Below are positions 47,063 through 56,544 of a stretch of DNA of 64,000 bases, one piece after another (within the stretch, counting starts at the first letter, position 1; each line of letters starts with the position of its first letter). Under the pieces are notes generated by a model, which did not search any database, was not told the DNA's origin, and saw only the letters and a program-made list of their open reading frames with translations. The DNA is from Candidatus Hydrogenedentota bacterium. Its GTDB lineage: Bacteria > Hydrogenedentota > Hydrogenedentia > Hydrogenedentales > SLHB01. The stretch lies in assembly GCA_029552745.1 (NCBI GenBank), contig JAKPDK010000184.1:551372-615371 (forward strand), read 5' to 3'. The position numbers were made by a program, and so were the translations under genes.

Positions 47063-47092
47063 TTGACAGATTCGAGGAAAATTTGATAAACT
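47063..47092 (+). promoter_or_regulatory. rpsU promoter
   Basis: A perfect TTGACA at 47063-47068 and TAAACT at 47087-47092, 18 bp apart. The overlapping GATAAA gives 16 bp and is the alternative -10. Confidence 0.55.
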
Positions 47093-47135
47093 CTTTCCTG
47101 CTTCTGGGTGCGCTTCAGATTTCGATAATGGGATC

Positions 47136-47185
47136 ACACGACTTGGTCTTGGGTCGTGTTGTCCGAATTTTCACCTCTGGGTGAA
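47136..47185 (+). promoter_or_regulatory. rpsU leader with two stem-loops
   Basis: ACACGAC-(10)-GTCGTGT at 47136-47159 and TTCACC-tctg-GGTGAA at 47170-47185 are two stable hairpins between the promoter and the GGAGG at about 47196. They could be a binding site for self-regulation by S21 or another ribosomal protein. This is inference from position and symmetry. Confidence 0.4.
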
Positions 47186-47209
47186 GGAAAGAGAGGAGGT
47201 TGAGTTCGG

Positions 47210-47401
47210 TTGACAAAAGTGCGCGTAAAAGCCGATGAGCCCTTTGAAAAGGCGCTGAGGCGATTCAAAAAGAAATGTAATAAAGAAGGGATCATGCAGC
47301 GGCTGAAAGAAATGAAGTATTACGAAAAGCCCAGTGAAAAACGCCGTCGGAAATTAGCAAAAGCGATTGCACGCAATCAGGCGGCAAATACCCCCGAGTG
47401 A
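47210..47401 (+). CDS. rpsU: 30S ribosomal protein S21
   Basis: 63 residues from a TTG start (TKVRVKADEPFEKALRRFKK, then CNKEGIMQRLKEMKYYEKPS), the normal short basic S21 pattern. GGAGG lies 11 bases before the TTG, a rather long spacing, and no ATG is available nearby in frame. S21 helps base-pairing of mRNA with the anti-Shine-Dalgarno end of 16S rRNA. A single-gene unit with its own promoter, leader hairpins and strong terminator. Confidence 0.92.
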   Translation: MTKVRVKADEPFEKALRRFKKKCNKEGIMQRLKEMKYYEKPSEKRRRKLAKAIARNQAANTPE

Positions 47402-47431
47402 GGAATATGAAGCGCACGGGCGAGCAACGTT

Positions 47432-47463
47432 ACAGGACTAGGTGACTAGTCCTGTTTTGTTTT
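47432..47463 (+). terminator. Rho-independent terminator of rpsU
   Basis: ACAGGACTAG-gtga-CTAGTCCTGT is a perfect 10-bp stem with a four-base loop, followed by TTTGTTTT. Confidence 0.9.
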
Positions 47464-47494
47464 ATAGTTTTTGCTTACAAAGAGGAGACGGTCT

Positions 47495-49024
47495 GTGAGC
47501 ATCACGATAGGAATGGACATTGGCACCAGCGGCACAAAAGCCATCGCCGTTGACAATCATGGTACGCTGTTGGCTTCGGCTCTTTTCGAATATCCTCTCA
47601 TAACGCCTAAACCTGGCTGGGCAGAACAAAACCCGGAAGATTGGAAATCGGCAGCACTCCACGCCCTTTCCTCTCTCGCCTACCAACTTGGCGACCGGCG
47701 TCACGATGTCAAGGCAATCGGCTTGACAGGACAGATGCACGGGTCCGTTTTTCTGGACGATAACGGCCAGGTGCTGCGGCCCGCTATTCTTTGGTGTGAC
47801 CAACGCACAGCGAAACAGTGCGACGAAATCACGGAAAAAATCGGCGCGGAAAAACTCATTGAAATGGTGTGCAATCCCGCGCTGACAGGATTTACGGCAC
47901 CGAAGATTCTATGGCTTCGCGAGAATGAACCTCACCATTACGAAAAGACGCGCGCAGTGTTGCTTCCGAAAGATTACATTCGTTATGTGCTCACCGGTGA
48001 ATACGCCACCGATGTTGCAGACGCCTCGGGCACGCTCCTGTTTGACGTCAAGAAACGACAATGGCACCGGGAACTGATGCAGCGTCTTGGAATAGACCCC
48101 GCCTGGATGCCCCGCGCTTACGAGGGACCGGAGGTTACCGGCAAACTCTCTCCAGAAATAGCGGAAAAAACCGGGATTCCTGCACACACCCCGGTTATTG
48201 CGGGTGGCGGTGATCAAGCGGCAGGTGGTGTCGGTTGTGGTATCGTCAAACCCGGGATCATTTCATGCACCGTTGGCACCAGCGGCGTTGTGTTTGCGTT
48301 TTCTGAAAAGATCACACTCGATCCCAAGGGTCGGGTACATACGTTTTGTCATTCAGTGCCCGGCAAATGGCATGTCATGGGTGTCATGCTCAGCGCCGGG
48401 GGTTCCCTCCGTTGGTTCCGCGATGCCCTCTGTGCCAGTGAAAAGGCTGTTGCCGCGGAAACGGGTCACGACCCCTATGAATACATCACGCAGGCCGCCG
48501 GGCGCATACCGGCTGGCGCGGAAGGATTGTTATTCCTTCCTTATTTAACCGGGGAACGGACGCCGCATAAAGACCCATTTGCTCGCGGTGCGTTCATTGG
48601 TTTGTCGCTACGGCATACTCGGGCGCACATGGCACGTGCCGTTTTGGAAGGCGTGGCGTTTGGCATGCGCGACAGCCTCGAAATCATCCGGGAAATGGGG
48701 GTACCCATCCGCGAAGTACGCGCCTCGGGTGGCGGCGCGCGCAGTGTCCTATGGCGTCAAATTCAGGCCGATGTCAACCGCACACCCTTGGTAACCACGA
48801 ACATTGACGAAGGCCCTGCCTATGGCGCGGCATTGTTGGGTATGGTGGGCGCCGGTTTATATAAATCGGTCGAAGAAGCCTGCGACAACACCATTCACGT
48901 CGAGGACATGTGTACGCCTGACACGCAACAGTCTGACGTCTATGACCGTTGGTTCGTTGAATACCAACGCGCTTACATGGCGTTGGCAGAAGGATTCCGT
49001 CGGGCGGCTGCGTTAACAAGTTAA
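47495..49024 (+). CDS. xylB: xylulokinase-like FGGY carbohydrate kinase
   Basis: 509 residues from GTG 47495 (VSITIGMDIGTSGTKAIAVD), with AGGAGA upstream; the track's TTG start is eight codons earlier. The phosphate-binding GMDIGTSGTKAIAVDNHG, the substrate region GLTGQMHGSVFLDD and the second-half ATP site RASGGGARSVLWRQIQADV fit XylB. Xylulokinase phosphorylates D-xylulose for the pentose phosphate pathway. Other FGGY sugars cannot be excluded because no xylose isomerase or transporter gene is next to it. Confidence 0.85.
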   Translation: MSITIGMDIGTSGTKAIAVDNHGTLLASALFEYPLITPKPGWAEQNPEDWKSAALHALSSLAYQLGDRRHDVKAIGLTGQMHGSVFLDDNGQVLRPAILWCDQRTAKQCDEITEKIGAEKLIEMVCNPALTGFTAPKILWLRENEPHHYEKTRAVLLPKDYIRYVLTGEYATDVADASGTLLFDVKKRQWHRELMQRLGIDPAWMPRAYEGPEVTGKLSPEIAEKTGIPAHTPVIAGGGDQAAGGVGCGIVKPGIISCTVGTSGVVFAFSEKITLDPKGRVHTFCHSVPGKWHVMGVMLSAGGSLRWFRDALCASEKAVAAETGHDPYEYITQAAGRIPAGAEGLLFLPYLTGERTPHKDPFARGAFIGLSLRHTRAHMARAVLEGVAFGMRDSLEIIREMGVPIREVRASGGGARSVLWRQIQADVNRTPLVTTNIDEGPAYGAALLGMVGAGLYKSVEEACDNTIHVEDMCTPDTQQSDVYDRWFVEYQRAYMALAEGFRRAAALTS

Positions 49025-49109
49025 GTTGTTCCCGGTGAGGTACGGCGACTCACAGGCGATAAAAGAAAGAAAGATCTGTTTACTCTTTTTAGTGATTGAA
49101 ACATCCCCC

Positions 49110-50102
49110 ATGACAACATGCCACGAGCGCCAGCAAGAGGAAATTTTCGAACTCATCGTCGATGAAGTTTCTGAGGGGCAACGGCTTGATGTATACCTTG
49201 CCGAACAGATTGCCGACGCGTCCCGTTCGTTCATCAAACGTCTAATCAAAGACGATCGCGTGTGGGTCAATGGCAAGTTGTGTACGCGCCCGGCGCGCCC
49301 CGTGACAACGGGGGAACATATTCGCCTTGCGCTGCCTCACCCTCCTACCACAGAGCTTCAACCCGAAAACATCCCCCTGGAAATTCTCTATCAAGACGCA
49401 GATGTCATCGTGGTAAACAAACCAGCCGGGTTGGTCGTACACCCCGCCCCCGGACATTATACGGGTACCCTGGTGCATGCCTTACTTTACCATTGTCCGG
49501 ACTTCCGCCCCTCCGGTTCTGACCCGCTTCGCCCGGGAATCGTTCACCGATTGGATCGAGACACTTCGGGCGTGATGGTCGTTGCCAAAACACCGCTTGC
49601 TTTTTCCGTTTTGTCCGAACAAGCGCGCAATCACGAGTTCGACCGCGAATATCTGGCTTTGGTCCAAGGCGAATTCAAAGAAAACAACGGTCGGATCGAA
49701 GCTGCATTAGGACGGAGTATCGCAGATCCCAAAAAAATCACCATTACCGGAGTCGATGGAAAAGAAGCCGCGACAAGATTTCGCGTACTGAAACGTTTCG
49801 GTGTCGCATCCCTCCTGGCACTCCAATTGGAAACCGGGCGGACTCACCAGATTCGAGTCCACCTCAGATTTGCCGGACACCCCGTTTTGGGAGACCCCGT
49901 CTATGGCGTCACCGACTTCACAACATGGAAAGTACCTACAAACGTGAAGTCTGCCTTACAACACTTACAGGGTCAGGCACTCCATGCCGCTCGTTTGGGA
50001 TTTGTCCACCCTACGACAAAACAACACATGCTTTTCACGGCTCCGGTGCCTCAAGATTTTGAAGGCGCCCTCTCCGCTTTGACAGCATTTGCGGACGCCT
50101 GA
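49110..50102 (+). CDS. RluA/RluD-family 23S rRNA pseudouridine synthase
   Basis: About 330 residues from ATG 49110 (MTTCHERQQEEIFELIVDEV); the track extends 28 residues further without a ribosome site. An S4 RNA-binding domain (EGQRLDVYLAEQIADASRSF, then VWVNGKL) precedes the catalytic domain with the Asp of IVHRLDRDTSGVMVVAKTPL, and ETGRTHQIRVHLRFAGHPVL follows. It converts uridines of 23S rRNA, by family likely the helix 69 sites, to pseudouridine. Its end overlaps the convergent TIM-barrel gene by 52 bp. Confidence 0.9.
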   Translation: MTTCHERQQEEIFELIVDEVSEGQRLDVYLAEQIADASRSFIKRLIKDDRVWVNGKLCTRPARPVTTGEHIRLALPHPPTTELQPENIPLEILYQDADVIVVNKPAGLVVHPAPGHYTGTLVHALLYHCPDFRPSGSDPLRPGIVHRLDRDTSGVMVVAKTPLAFSVLSEQARNHEFDREYLALVQGEFKENNGRIEAALGRSIADPKKITITGVDGKEAATRFRVLKRFGVASLLALQLETGRTHQIRVHLRFAGHPVLGDPVYGVTDFTTWKVPTNVKSALQHLQGQALHAARLGFVHPTTKQHMLFTAPVPQDFEGALSALTAFADA

Positions 50103-50935
50103 ACGCTTTCGCCATGTGAAGCGTTTAGGATCTCACTAACAATCGCGACATTTTCCGCCACTTGATCCCTGTATTTCGGAAACATTCCTACAACCACCGC
50201 ATCACAGGGTTTGATGTTGGCGAAAACTTCCTCAAACACTGCCCGCACTTGTTCCGATGAGCCACAAAGTCTTCCGGCAGCAAATATCTTGAACGCAAGA
50301 CACGTTTTTCGCGTCCGCTGAATGCGCTCATACATTGCTTGCCGGTCCTCAGGGCGGTATTCCTCTTGTACATCCATGTTGCCAGACACAATAGCGCTTT
50401 CACGGGGTTTACGACTCAAGTTGTGGAGGCAAGTCATATAGAAGTCCACGTCAAGGTCTTTCTCTTCTGCATAGTCCACGACCTCTGGAATGTGCGTGCC
50501 CAATCCCGTTTGCACGCCAGTGTCCCGGATGGCTTTCAAAAGCTCCTGCACTTCATGGAATGTCCCCTCTTGAAAATGACGGTCGGTAAATGTACCGTGT
50601 ACATAGATTCCCACAGCCCCAAAACGCGCCAGTTGTTTTACATGTCCCGAAAGATCCCGCAGTTCCGATGCCGTCTGAGCAATAAAATGCAGGCGGCCAC
50701 CCTCAGCCCAATATTCGCGAAGACACGCTTGAATGAACACATCTCCCCGTGCCTGCACCGTGTTGATACCGTGGGCCTCACACGCAGCCAATGTCTTCTT
50801 AATGCGTTCCACCGTAAAGAACTCCAACATTTCCGTACTTAGCTGCGCATTCAAATGCGAGTTACCCCGAAAAGGATTTCCCCCAACAATTAGCCTTGTG
50901 ATATTCAATTCACCAAAAGGAACGGTCGGCAACAT
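50051..50935 (-). CDS. TIM-barrel protein of unknown function (aldo-keto-reductase-like)
   Basis: 294 residues beginning with LNITRLIVGGNPFRGNSHLN, which resembles the start of aldo/keto reductase-fold proteins. TIM-barrel elements follow (HGINTVQARGDVF, RLHFIAQTASEL, IYVHGTFTDRHF, DAVVVGMFPKY). I see no clear AKR tetrad or cofactor site. Family members appear in uncultivated bacteria with no assigned role. The last 17 codons overlap the rluD-like gene on the other strand, and the divergent neighbour is the DHDPS-like gene. Confidence 0.55.
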   Translation of the reverse strand: MLPTVPFGELNITRLIVGGNPFRGNSHLNAQLSTEMLEFFTVERIKKTLAACEAHGINTVQARGDVFIQACLREYWAEGGRLHFIAQTASELRDLSGHVKQLARFGAVGIYVHGTFTDRHFQEGTFHEVQELLKAIRDTGVQTGLGTHIPEVVDYAEEKDLDVDFYMTCLHNLSRKPRESAIVSGNMDVQEEYRPEDRQAMYERIQRTRKTCLAFKIFAAGRLCGSSEQVRAVFEEVFANIKPCDAVVVGMFPKYRDQVAENVAIVSEILNASHGESVQASANAVKAERAPSKS

Positions 50936-51064
50936 CTATCACCTCCATGAATCAGAGAACCTTTTACAAATTATCACATTGGACTCGTAGGTTAAAGAAA
51001 TGTATCCTTATCGTCTGAGCATCATTTTCAACTTTTACGATACGAATAGAAACGGAGAACACCA

Positions 51065-52048
51065 ATGGTACCCGAGTATGTTCATGGACCAATCGCCAAT
51101 GTTTTTACGGTCTTTCATGATGACGGCACGCTGGATGACGAAGGACAACGCAATTTCCTAGATGCCCTGTTAGCCACGGAATGCGTCAGCGCGTTCTTTG
51201 TACGGTCGGGCATGGGGCAAATGTATACGTTTCAATTTGAAGACGTGAAACAGATCGCCCGCAACGCATGCAAACATTTGGAGGGACTCGCCCCTGTTTT
51301 GGTAGGTACTTCCGGAATCTGGGATCGAGACTATGACCGACTTCCCGACAGAGAAGTTTACACACAACAAGCCATCGAACTGAGCAAATATGCGCAAGAT
51401 GTCGGCGCTGCCGGTGTGGTATTGACTATTCCTGATGCGCTCGGGGTATATCCCGGAGAAAAAGTGGAAGACGTCTGCATGGCATACTTCGAAAAAGTCG
51501 CCGAAGCCGTGACCATCCCTATTTTTCTCTATCAACCCAGAACTCCCGAACCCTTTGCTGTCACGCCGGAAACCCTCCGCATGTACGCCGATATCCCCGG
51601 TGTCAAGGGCATTAAGGTATCTACCGCCGACGCGGGTTACATCTTGGACCTATGTCACGCGGTTGCGGGTCACGAAGACTTCGCCTACATCACGGGCAAC
51701 GAAACGGCGTTCTATGCAGGCCTTTGTGTCGGGTCAACTGCAGTTATCGGGCAAGGAGCGTGCATCAATCCCATCATCTTGCGGACAGTCCAAGACCGTT
51801 ACGAACAAGGAGACCATGCCGGCGCGATTGAAGCCCAATATTCGGCCAATCTCTTGGTGAGAAAGGCGAAAAATGCCGTAGAGTTTTTCAAGCGCTATCT
51901 CAACGAGAAGGGGTACCGAATGGGTACTACTGCACGCCCATCAAAGACAACAGGCAAAGCCAAAGACAAAGGGCCCCTTACCGACGAAGACTACAAGACA
52001 TTCAAATTCCTACTCGAATCTGAACTCGCAAAATACGTCCGGGGATGA
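51065..52048 (+). CDS. DapA/NanA-family (DHDPS-like) aldolase
   Basis: 327 residues. A TIM barrel of the dihydrodipicolinate synthase/N-acetylneuraminate lyase superfamily. The Schiff-base Lys is in GVKGIKVSTADAGYIL and the Tyr in IFLYQPRTPEP. The usual GTTGE motif near the start is changed to VGTSGIWDRDYDR, and a 40-residue Lys/Thr-rich C-terminal extension is present, so this is not plain DapA. Likely a lyase or hydratase of keto-acids from sugar breakdown. A ribosome site AACGGAGAACACC precedes the ATG. Confidence 0.8.
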   Translation: MVPEYVHGPIANVFTVFHDDGTLDDEGQRNFLDALLATECVSAFFVRSGMGQMYTFQFEDVKQIARNACKHLEGLAPVLVGTSGIWDRDYDRLPDREVYTQQAIELSKYAQDVGAAGVVLTIPDALGVYPGEKVEDVCMAYFEKVAEAVTIPIFLYQPRTPEPFAVTPETLRMYADIPGVKGIKVSTADAGYILDLCHAVAGHEDFAYITGNETAFYAGLCVGSTAVIGQGACINPIILRTVQDRYEQGDHAGAIEAQYSANLLVRKAKNAVEFFKRYLNEKGYRMGTTARPSKTTGKAKDKGPLTDEDYKTFKFLLESELAKYVRG

Positions 52049-52067
52049 ATCGAAAAGAAAGTTTACA

Positions 52068-53636
52068 ATGTCGTCTCTCATTCGAGAATGCCCTCGCGCA
52101 CTAGGGGGCAAGCCCAAACGCGTCTGGACGGTTTTGTTTTGCTGTTGCCTGACTTTTGCAGCCTCCACGGATGACAGCGAAAAAAGTAACCCTTCCGGAA
52201 ACGTCTTTCAGGGCGGGAAAATACAGATACGTCAGAACCCCACTCCCAAAGAACAGACCCCTTCGGCGCCTGTCACAAGAACTCAAAAAGACACGGTGTT
52301 TTCCTTGGACGAGTTTTTCGGCGCTCCCATCGAAACGCTGGATTACGACCAACTTCTGACGCTGGCTTCGACCTATGTGGAAAGCCAAACTCTTCAAGGT
52401 ATCCCACCCACGACTGCTTGGCAGACGCTCGAAAACAAAATGAAAGCATCTTCCAGAACAGCGCTATCCCCGTCTGCACGCACGCTGCTTGCGTTGGTAA
52501 AAAACATCTTCGCCTGGCAAGAACTGGAAGCTGCGTTCACAACAGACCCATCGGGAAACGCCCTGCGACGGTCTGTCGCGGTCGTCAAGGATCAAGCCGC
52601 AATCGACCCTCAGTTTGATAACGAACGACTCAAACGTATCCTCGAAACTATCGAAACCAAAGGGCTTTTTGTGCCGTCTTCGATCTTGTTTCGACGCTTC
52701 GTCATTCCTTATCGCCCAATGCGAATTCCTTCCGAATCATATCTTCTTGAAATTCCTGTAAAACCTGAATACCAAGACGCCGAACATGAAGTACGAGCCA
52801 CGTTGGATTTCTTGGCTCCGTTCGCGCCTGTTCACCGGATTGATTTCGATACAGTCGGTACCGCAGAAATACGAGTCGACAAAAGCGTCGATGGCAAGAA
52901 ATACGAAAAAGTGCAATCGTGGACAACCCAGCGAAGAGGAGGAATTCGCGGCCCTGTATTCCTCCAACCGCCGCAAAAAACCCGTTTTCTCACTCTCACC
53001 GCAATCGCCCCGGCAGAAACAGCCGTACTCCGTAATATTCGGATCTTCGCTATAAAAGAATCCCCCTTGGCTGTCTGTCCCAAATCTTCGGTTCCGCCCC
53101 TGCTGGATGCCGATTTCAAAGAGTCCTGCTGGCCGCGAGAACCTCAAGTAGATGGTTTTGTACTTAACACCGAACCCGCCTTTGCCGAAGCACAGACCAC
53201 TGTACGTCTGATTCACGATGGCGAAACGCTCTACCTTGCGGCATATCTCCGCGAGCCCCGCATGGCAACTCGCGTCACGCTGCCGCGCCAACGGGATGCC
53301 TCTTTAGATGACGACGAATCTTTTGAGATAGTTTTCGTCTTTTCTGACGACGTTCGATATCGTTTCGCTATCAATGCCTCGGGAACACAGTCTGACAGCC
53401 GAAACAATGATCCCACCTGGGATGCTGCCTGGCGCGTCATTACGAAAGACTATCCGTTGGGTTGGGCTGCGGAAATCGCTATTCCTTTCCAAGCGTTCGA
53501 AGGCCGAATGCTTCCGGGAACTACTTGCGCCGCAAACTTCATCCGAACACGCAAGAATGTAGTTACCGAACGCTCTTCCTGGGCGTTCAGTGCAACCGCA
53601 GAAAAGGAGACGTTTGGCAAAGTGCTGCTTGACTGA
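52068..53636 (+). CDS. secreted protein with C-terminal CBM9-like domain
   Basis: 522 residues. A signal peptide (VWTVLFCCCLTFAAS) is followed by a low-complexity stretch, a helical region (80-210), a discoidin-like beta domain (about 225-330) and a carbohydrate-binding family 9-like domain (about 340-520: TVRLIHDGETLYLAAYLREP, DDDESFEIVFVF, WAAEIAIPFQAF). The last domain is typical of proteins that bind polysaccharide or are part of surface systems. No catalytic domain. It starts 19 bp after the DHDPS-like gene, though it may have its own role. Confidence 0.65.
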   Translation: MSSLIRECPRALGGKPKRVWTVLFCCCLTFAASTDDSEKSNPSGNVFQGGKIQIRQNPTPKEQTPSAPVTRTQKDTVFSLDEFFGAPIETLDYDQLLTLASTYVESQTLQGIPPTTAWQTLENKMKASSRTALSPSARTLLALVKNIFAWQELEAAFTTDPSGNALRRSVAVVKDQAAIDPQFDNERLKRILETIETKGLFVPSSILFRRFVIPYRPMRIPSESYLLEIPVKPEYQDAEHEVRATLDFLAPFAPVHRIDFDTVGTAEIRVDKSVDGKKYEKVQSWTTQRRGGIRGPVFLQPPQKTRFLTLTAIAPAETAVLRNIRIFAIKESPLAVCPKSSVPPLLDADFKESCWPREPQVDGFVLNTEPAFAEAQTTVRLIHDGETLYLAAYLREPRMATRVTLPRQRDASLDDDESFEIVFVFSDDVRYRFAINASGTQSDSRNNDPTWDAAWRVITKDYPLGWAAEIAIPFQAFEGRMLPGTTCAANFIRTRKNVVTERSSWAFSATAEKETFGKVLLD

Positions 53637-53718
53637 TGCAACGGTGACTCACTTTTGATAGAAAATACCCAAAAGGTCATATATCGTTTTTCCGAGTCAC
53701 ATTCAACTCGAGGAAAAT

Positions 53719-55665
53719 ATGCCGGGTTTCAGCGAGACAAACCGTAATCAACCCAATTCAGAGAGCTTTGCCAGCCCACCCCCGACACCTGCTGCAAGTC
53801 ATTCTTTTGACAGTAGCCGACCGCCATTCAGCGCGGGAGATTGTATTGCAGATCAGTTTGAAGTTGTGCGTGTCTTGGGGATCGGCGGCATGGGTGTGGT
53901 GTACGAGGTCATTGATCGTCTCACTCGACAACACCTGGCGCTGAAACAAATCCGTTTCGAACTTGCCAAAAATCAAAAAGTCTGCGAATACTTCCTTCAA
54001 GAGGTCGCTGTGGCTCGACGCCTTCGCCATCCCAACATCGTTGCCGTTTACGATGTGCGAAAAGTGGGCGATTTGCTGTTCTACACCATGGAGCTTCTCG
54101 ATGGGGATTCGCTGCGAAACTGCATGAAGCGGCACGGTCGTTTTGCCTTGCCAGAAGCAGCCGTCATCATGCGCCAGCTATGTCTTGCACTCGAACACGC
54201 CCACGAGTTTACGGTACATCGCGACGTCTCCCCGGAAAATGTCATGGTGACCCGCGACGGAATCAAGTTGCTCGATTTTGGCATCGCCAAGGTGTTGGAA
54301 AGTGCAACAGATGTGAAACGCGCATTTGGAAAAACGTACTATACGGCGCCCGAGCAATTGGAGAATTCCGCCACCGTTGACGCCCGAGCCGATATCTATT
54401 CTTTGGGAGTCATGCTTTTTGAAATGCTCACCGGGCTCGTACCCAAAAAACCGCTTTCCAAAGACTTCACATTCCCTGGTCTATCACCCGACGTATGCCG
54501 CCTCATCGCCCAAGCCGTTGCGCCTGTTGAGGAGCGATTCTCGAGTGTATACGAGTTTCGGCTTGCGTTGGAACAGTGTGCGGAAGCCCACGCAGCGGCT
54601 TCACAGGCAAGCGCTTCTGAAACCATCGAAACGCCGGCATCGGGTATCTTCGATAAGACTCCGCGACAACCGGGAGAAGGCAAAGCCAGGCCCTCGCAAA
54701 AGCCGCCGCCATCTAACAAAGACTTTGCCAAGAAAAAGCGCTCTTTTGAACGTGCCCTTATTTTGACATCCTTATGTACCGTCTTAGGCCTGTTTCTCAT
54801 CGTTTTCATCCTCATCTACAAAGCTCAAGTATCGACCCCCGTGACCCCAAGCGAATCCACACAAGATATCTATCGCCAAAACCCTCCACTTGCAACTCCC
54901 AAAACGGAAAGTTTTGCGCCACGATGGCAGGTTTTTGGCCGCAAAGCAGTTTTGACCTTGCCTAAAAACGTCACCATGGAATTCGTCCGAGTCCGCATGG
55001 GGGCCTTCCGTATGGGCAGCGGCTCGGAACGGGTCAGTGACGCAAGTCCCTCGCATGAAGTAACCCTGACCCAAAGCTTTTGGATAGGCAAAACGGAGGT
55101 CACCCAAGCACAGTGGGAAGCCGTCATGCACACCAAACCATGGGCAAACCAACCCGCTGTCTTAGAGCACCCCGACGCACCCGCTGTATATATCAGTTGG
55201 TACGACGCGCAGGACTACCTCGCACGGCTGAATACCTTTAACGCCGGCATCTTTCGGCTTCCCACGGAAGCAGAATGGGAATACGCATGTCGCGCAGGAG
55301 ACACCGGATCGTTTTGTTTCGGTGACGATGCAGATAAACTCCCGACGTTTGCCTGGTTTCAAAAGAACACACGACAACAGCTTTTCCCGTACGCGCAACC
55401 GGTCGGTCAAAAGAGTCCCAACACGTGGGGGCTCTTCGATGTACATGGAAACGTGGCGGAATGGTGTCACGATTGGTATTCTGCTTCTTATTATACAAAC
55501 CAACCTGTGGAAGACCCGCAAGGTCCGTTGAGCGGCGTATTCAAAGTAATACGCGGAGGTTCCTGGCGCGATTTCGAAAGGAGTTGCACTTGCTTTGCGC
55601 GAGATAAGGAACAACCAACCACTCGTTCCAGCGCCATCGGCTTCCGGATATGTCGCGCATTTTGA
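53719..55665 (+). CDS. membrane Ser/Thr protein kinase fused to an FGE-sulfatase domain
   Basis: 648 residues. A kinase domain at about 48-290 (GIGGMGVVYE, the Lys of LALKQIRFE, HRDVSPENV, LLDFGIAK, YYTAPEQLE) is followed by a Pro/Lys linker, one membrane segment near 347-368 (ALILTSLCTVLGLFLIVFIL) and a formylglycine-generating-enzyme-type domain from about 410 (MGAFRMGSGSERVSDASPSH, FRLPTEAEWEYACRAG, WGLFDVHGNVAEWCHDWYS, GGSWRDF). Of the two FGE active-site cysteines only the second seems kept (GGSWRDFERSC), so the domain probably binds a ligand rather than makes formylglycine. This Pkn1-like architecture suggests a transmembrane sensor kinase. Confidence 0.85.
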   Translation: MPGFSETNRNQPNSESFASPPPTPAASHSFDSSRPPFSAGDCIADQFEVVRVLGIGGMGVVYEVIDRLTRQHLALKQIRFELAKNQKVCEYFLQEVAVARRLRHPNIVAVYDVRKVGDLLFYTMELLDGDSLRNCMKRHGRFALPEAAVIMRQLCLALEHAHEFTVHRDVSPENVMVTRDGIKLLDFGIAKVLESATDVKRAFGKTYYTAPEQLENSATVDARADIYSLGVMLFEMLTGLVPKKPLSKDFTFPGLSPDVCRLIAQAVAPVEERFSSVYEFRLALEQCAEAHAAASQASASETIETPASGIFDKTPRQPGEGKARPSQKPPPSNKDFAKKKRSFERALILTSLCTVLGLFLIVFILIYKAQVSTPVTPSESTQDIYRQNPPLATPKTESFAPRWQVFGRKAVLTLPKNVTMEFVRVRMGAFRMGSGSERVSDASPSHEVTLTQSFWIGKTEVTQAQWEAVMHTKPWANQPAVLEHPDAPAVYISWYDAQDYLARLNTFNAGIFRLPTEAEWEYACRAGDTGSFCFGDDADKLPTFAWFQKNTRQQLFPYAQPVGQKSPNTWGLFDVHGNVAEWCHDWYSASYYTNQPVEDPQGPLSGVFKVIRGGSWRDFERSCTCFARDKEQPTTRSSAIGFRICRAF

Positions 55666-55686
55666 CCGATCCTCGCCTCGCTTACC

Positions 55687-56544
55687 TCAGGCGAGCAATT
55701 TCACCACATCCGAAAACACACGGGCAACCGGTATGCCGGCAGCCTCCAACTTGGCTATTTTTGCGGTGGCTGTCTCATCTTCTCCACCGACAATCGCTCC
55801 CGCATGCCCCATTCTTCTCCCGGGAGGTGCCGTTAATCCCGCCATAAAAGCCACCACCTTCTTCGTCATCGAGGTGCGAAAATACTCTGCGGCGACCACT
55901 TCGTCCTGGCCCCCGATTTCTCCAACCATAACCACCGCATCGGTATCGGGATCTGCCTCAAATAACGGGAGCAAATCCAGAAACGTGCTTCCGATAATGG
56001 GGTCCCCTCCTATACCAATACACGTCGACTGGCCTATACCGGCATCGGTCAATTGTTTCACAATTTCGTACGTCAGCGTGCCGCTCCTTGAAATGACCCC
56101 GACCCGACCTGGCTTATGAATTTCCCCTGGCATGATACCCACCTTACTCTTGCCCGGGGAGATCAAACCGGGACAGTTGGGACCTATCATCCGAATACCA
56201 CGTTCTTGCAACCGCTCGTACGCTTCCAAAACATCCAACGTGGGAATACCTTCCGTAATCACCACCAACAGACGTATGGAAGATTCCGCCGCATCTAACA
56301 TCGCCTCTCGAGCGAAACGCGCCGGGACATACATCACGGAAACATCGGCTTGGGTAGCCGCTACCGCCTCTTTCATCGTATTAAAAACAGGCACCCCTAA
56401 AAACACTTGCCCGCCTTTACCCGGGGTAACGCCTCCAACAATCTTGGTCCCATAGTCAATCATCCGCTGCGCGTGGAACGATCCGTCCCTGCCCGTAATT
56501 CCTTGAACAATCACGCGCGAGTTTTCATCCAACAAGATACTCAT
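55687..56544 (-). CDS. sucD: succinyl-CoA synthetase subunit alpha
   Basis: 285 residues. The CoA-binding start [20 protein letters not shown] and [16 protein letters not shown] lead to the phosphohistidine region [20 protein letters not shown]. SucD carries the phosphorylated His and, with SucC, interconverts succinyl-CoA and succinate with NTP. ATGA overlaps the sucC stop at 56541-56544, so the two subunits are translated together. Confidence 0.96.
   Translation of the reverse strand: MSILLDENSRVIVQGITGRDGSFHAQRMIDYGTKIVGGVTPGKGGQVFLGVPVFNTMKEAVAATQADVSVMYVPARFAREAMLDAAESSIRLLVVITEGIPTLDVLEAYERLQERGIRMIGPNCPGLISPGKSKVGIMPGEIHKPGRVGVISRSGTLTYEIVKQLTDAGIGQSTCIGIGGDPIIGSTFLDLLPLFEADPDTDAVVMVGEIGGQDEVVAAEYFRTSMTKKVVAFMAGLTAPPGRRMGHAGAIVGGEDETATAKIAKLEAAGIPVARVFSDVVKLLA

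Noticed and set aside
46506-47066. 186-aa ORF through the repeat region
   Set aside because: It translates the MITE-like repeat, CRISPR array and fossil repeat; no gene features.
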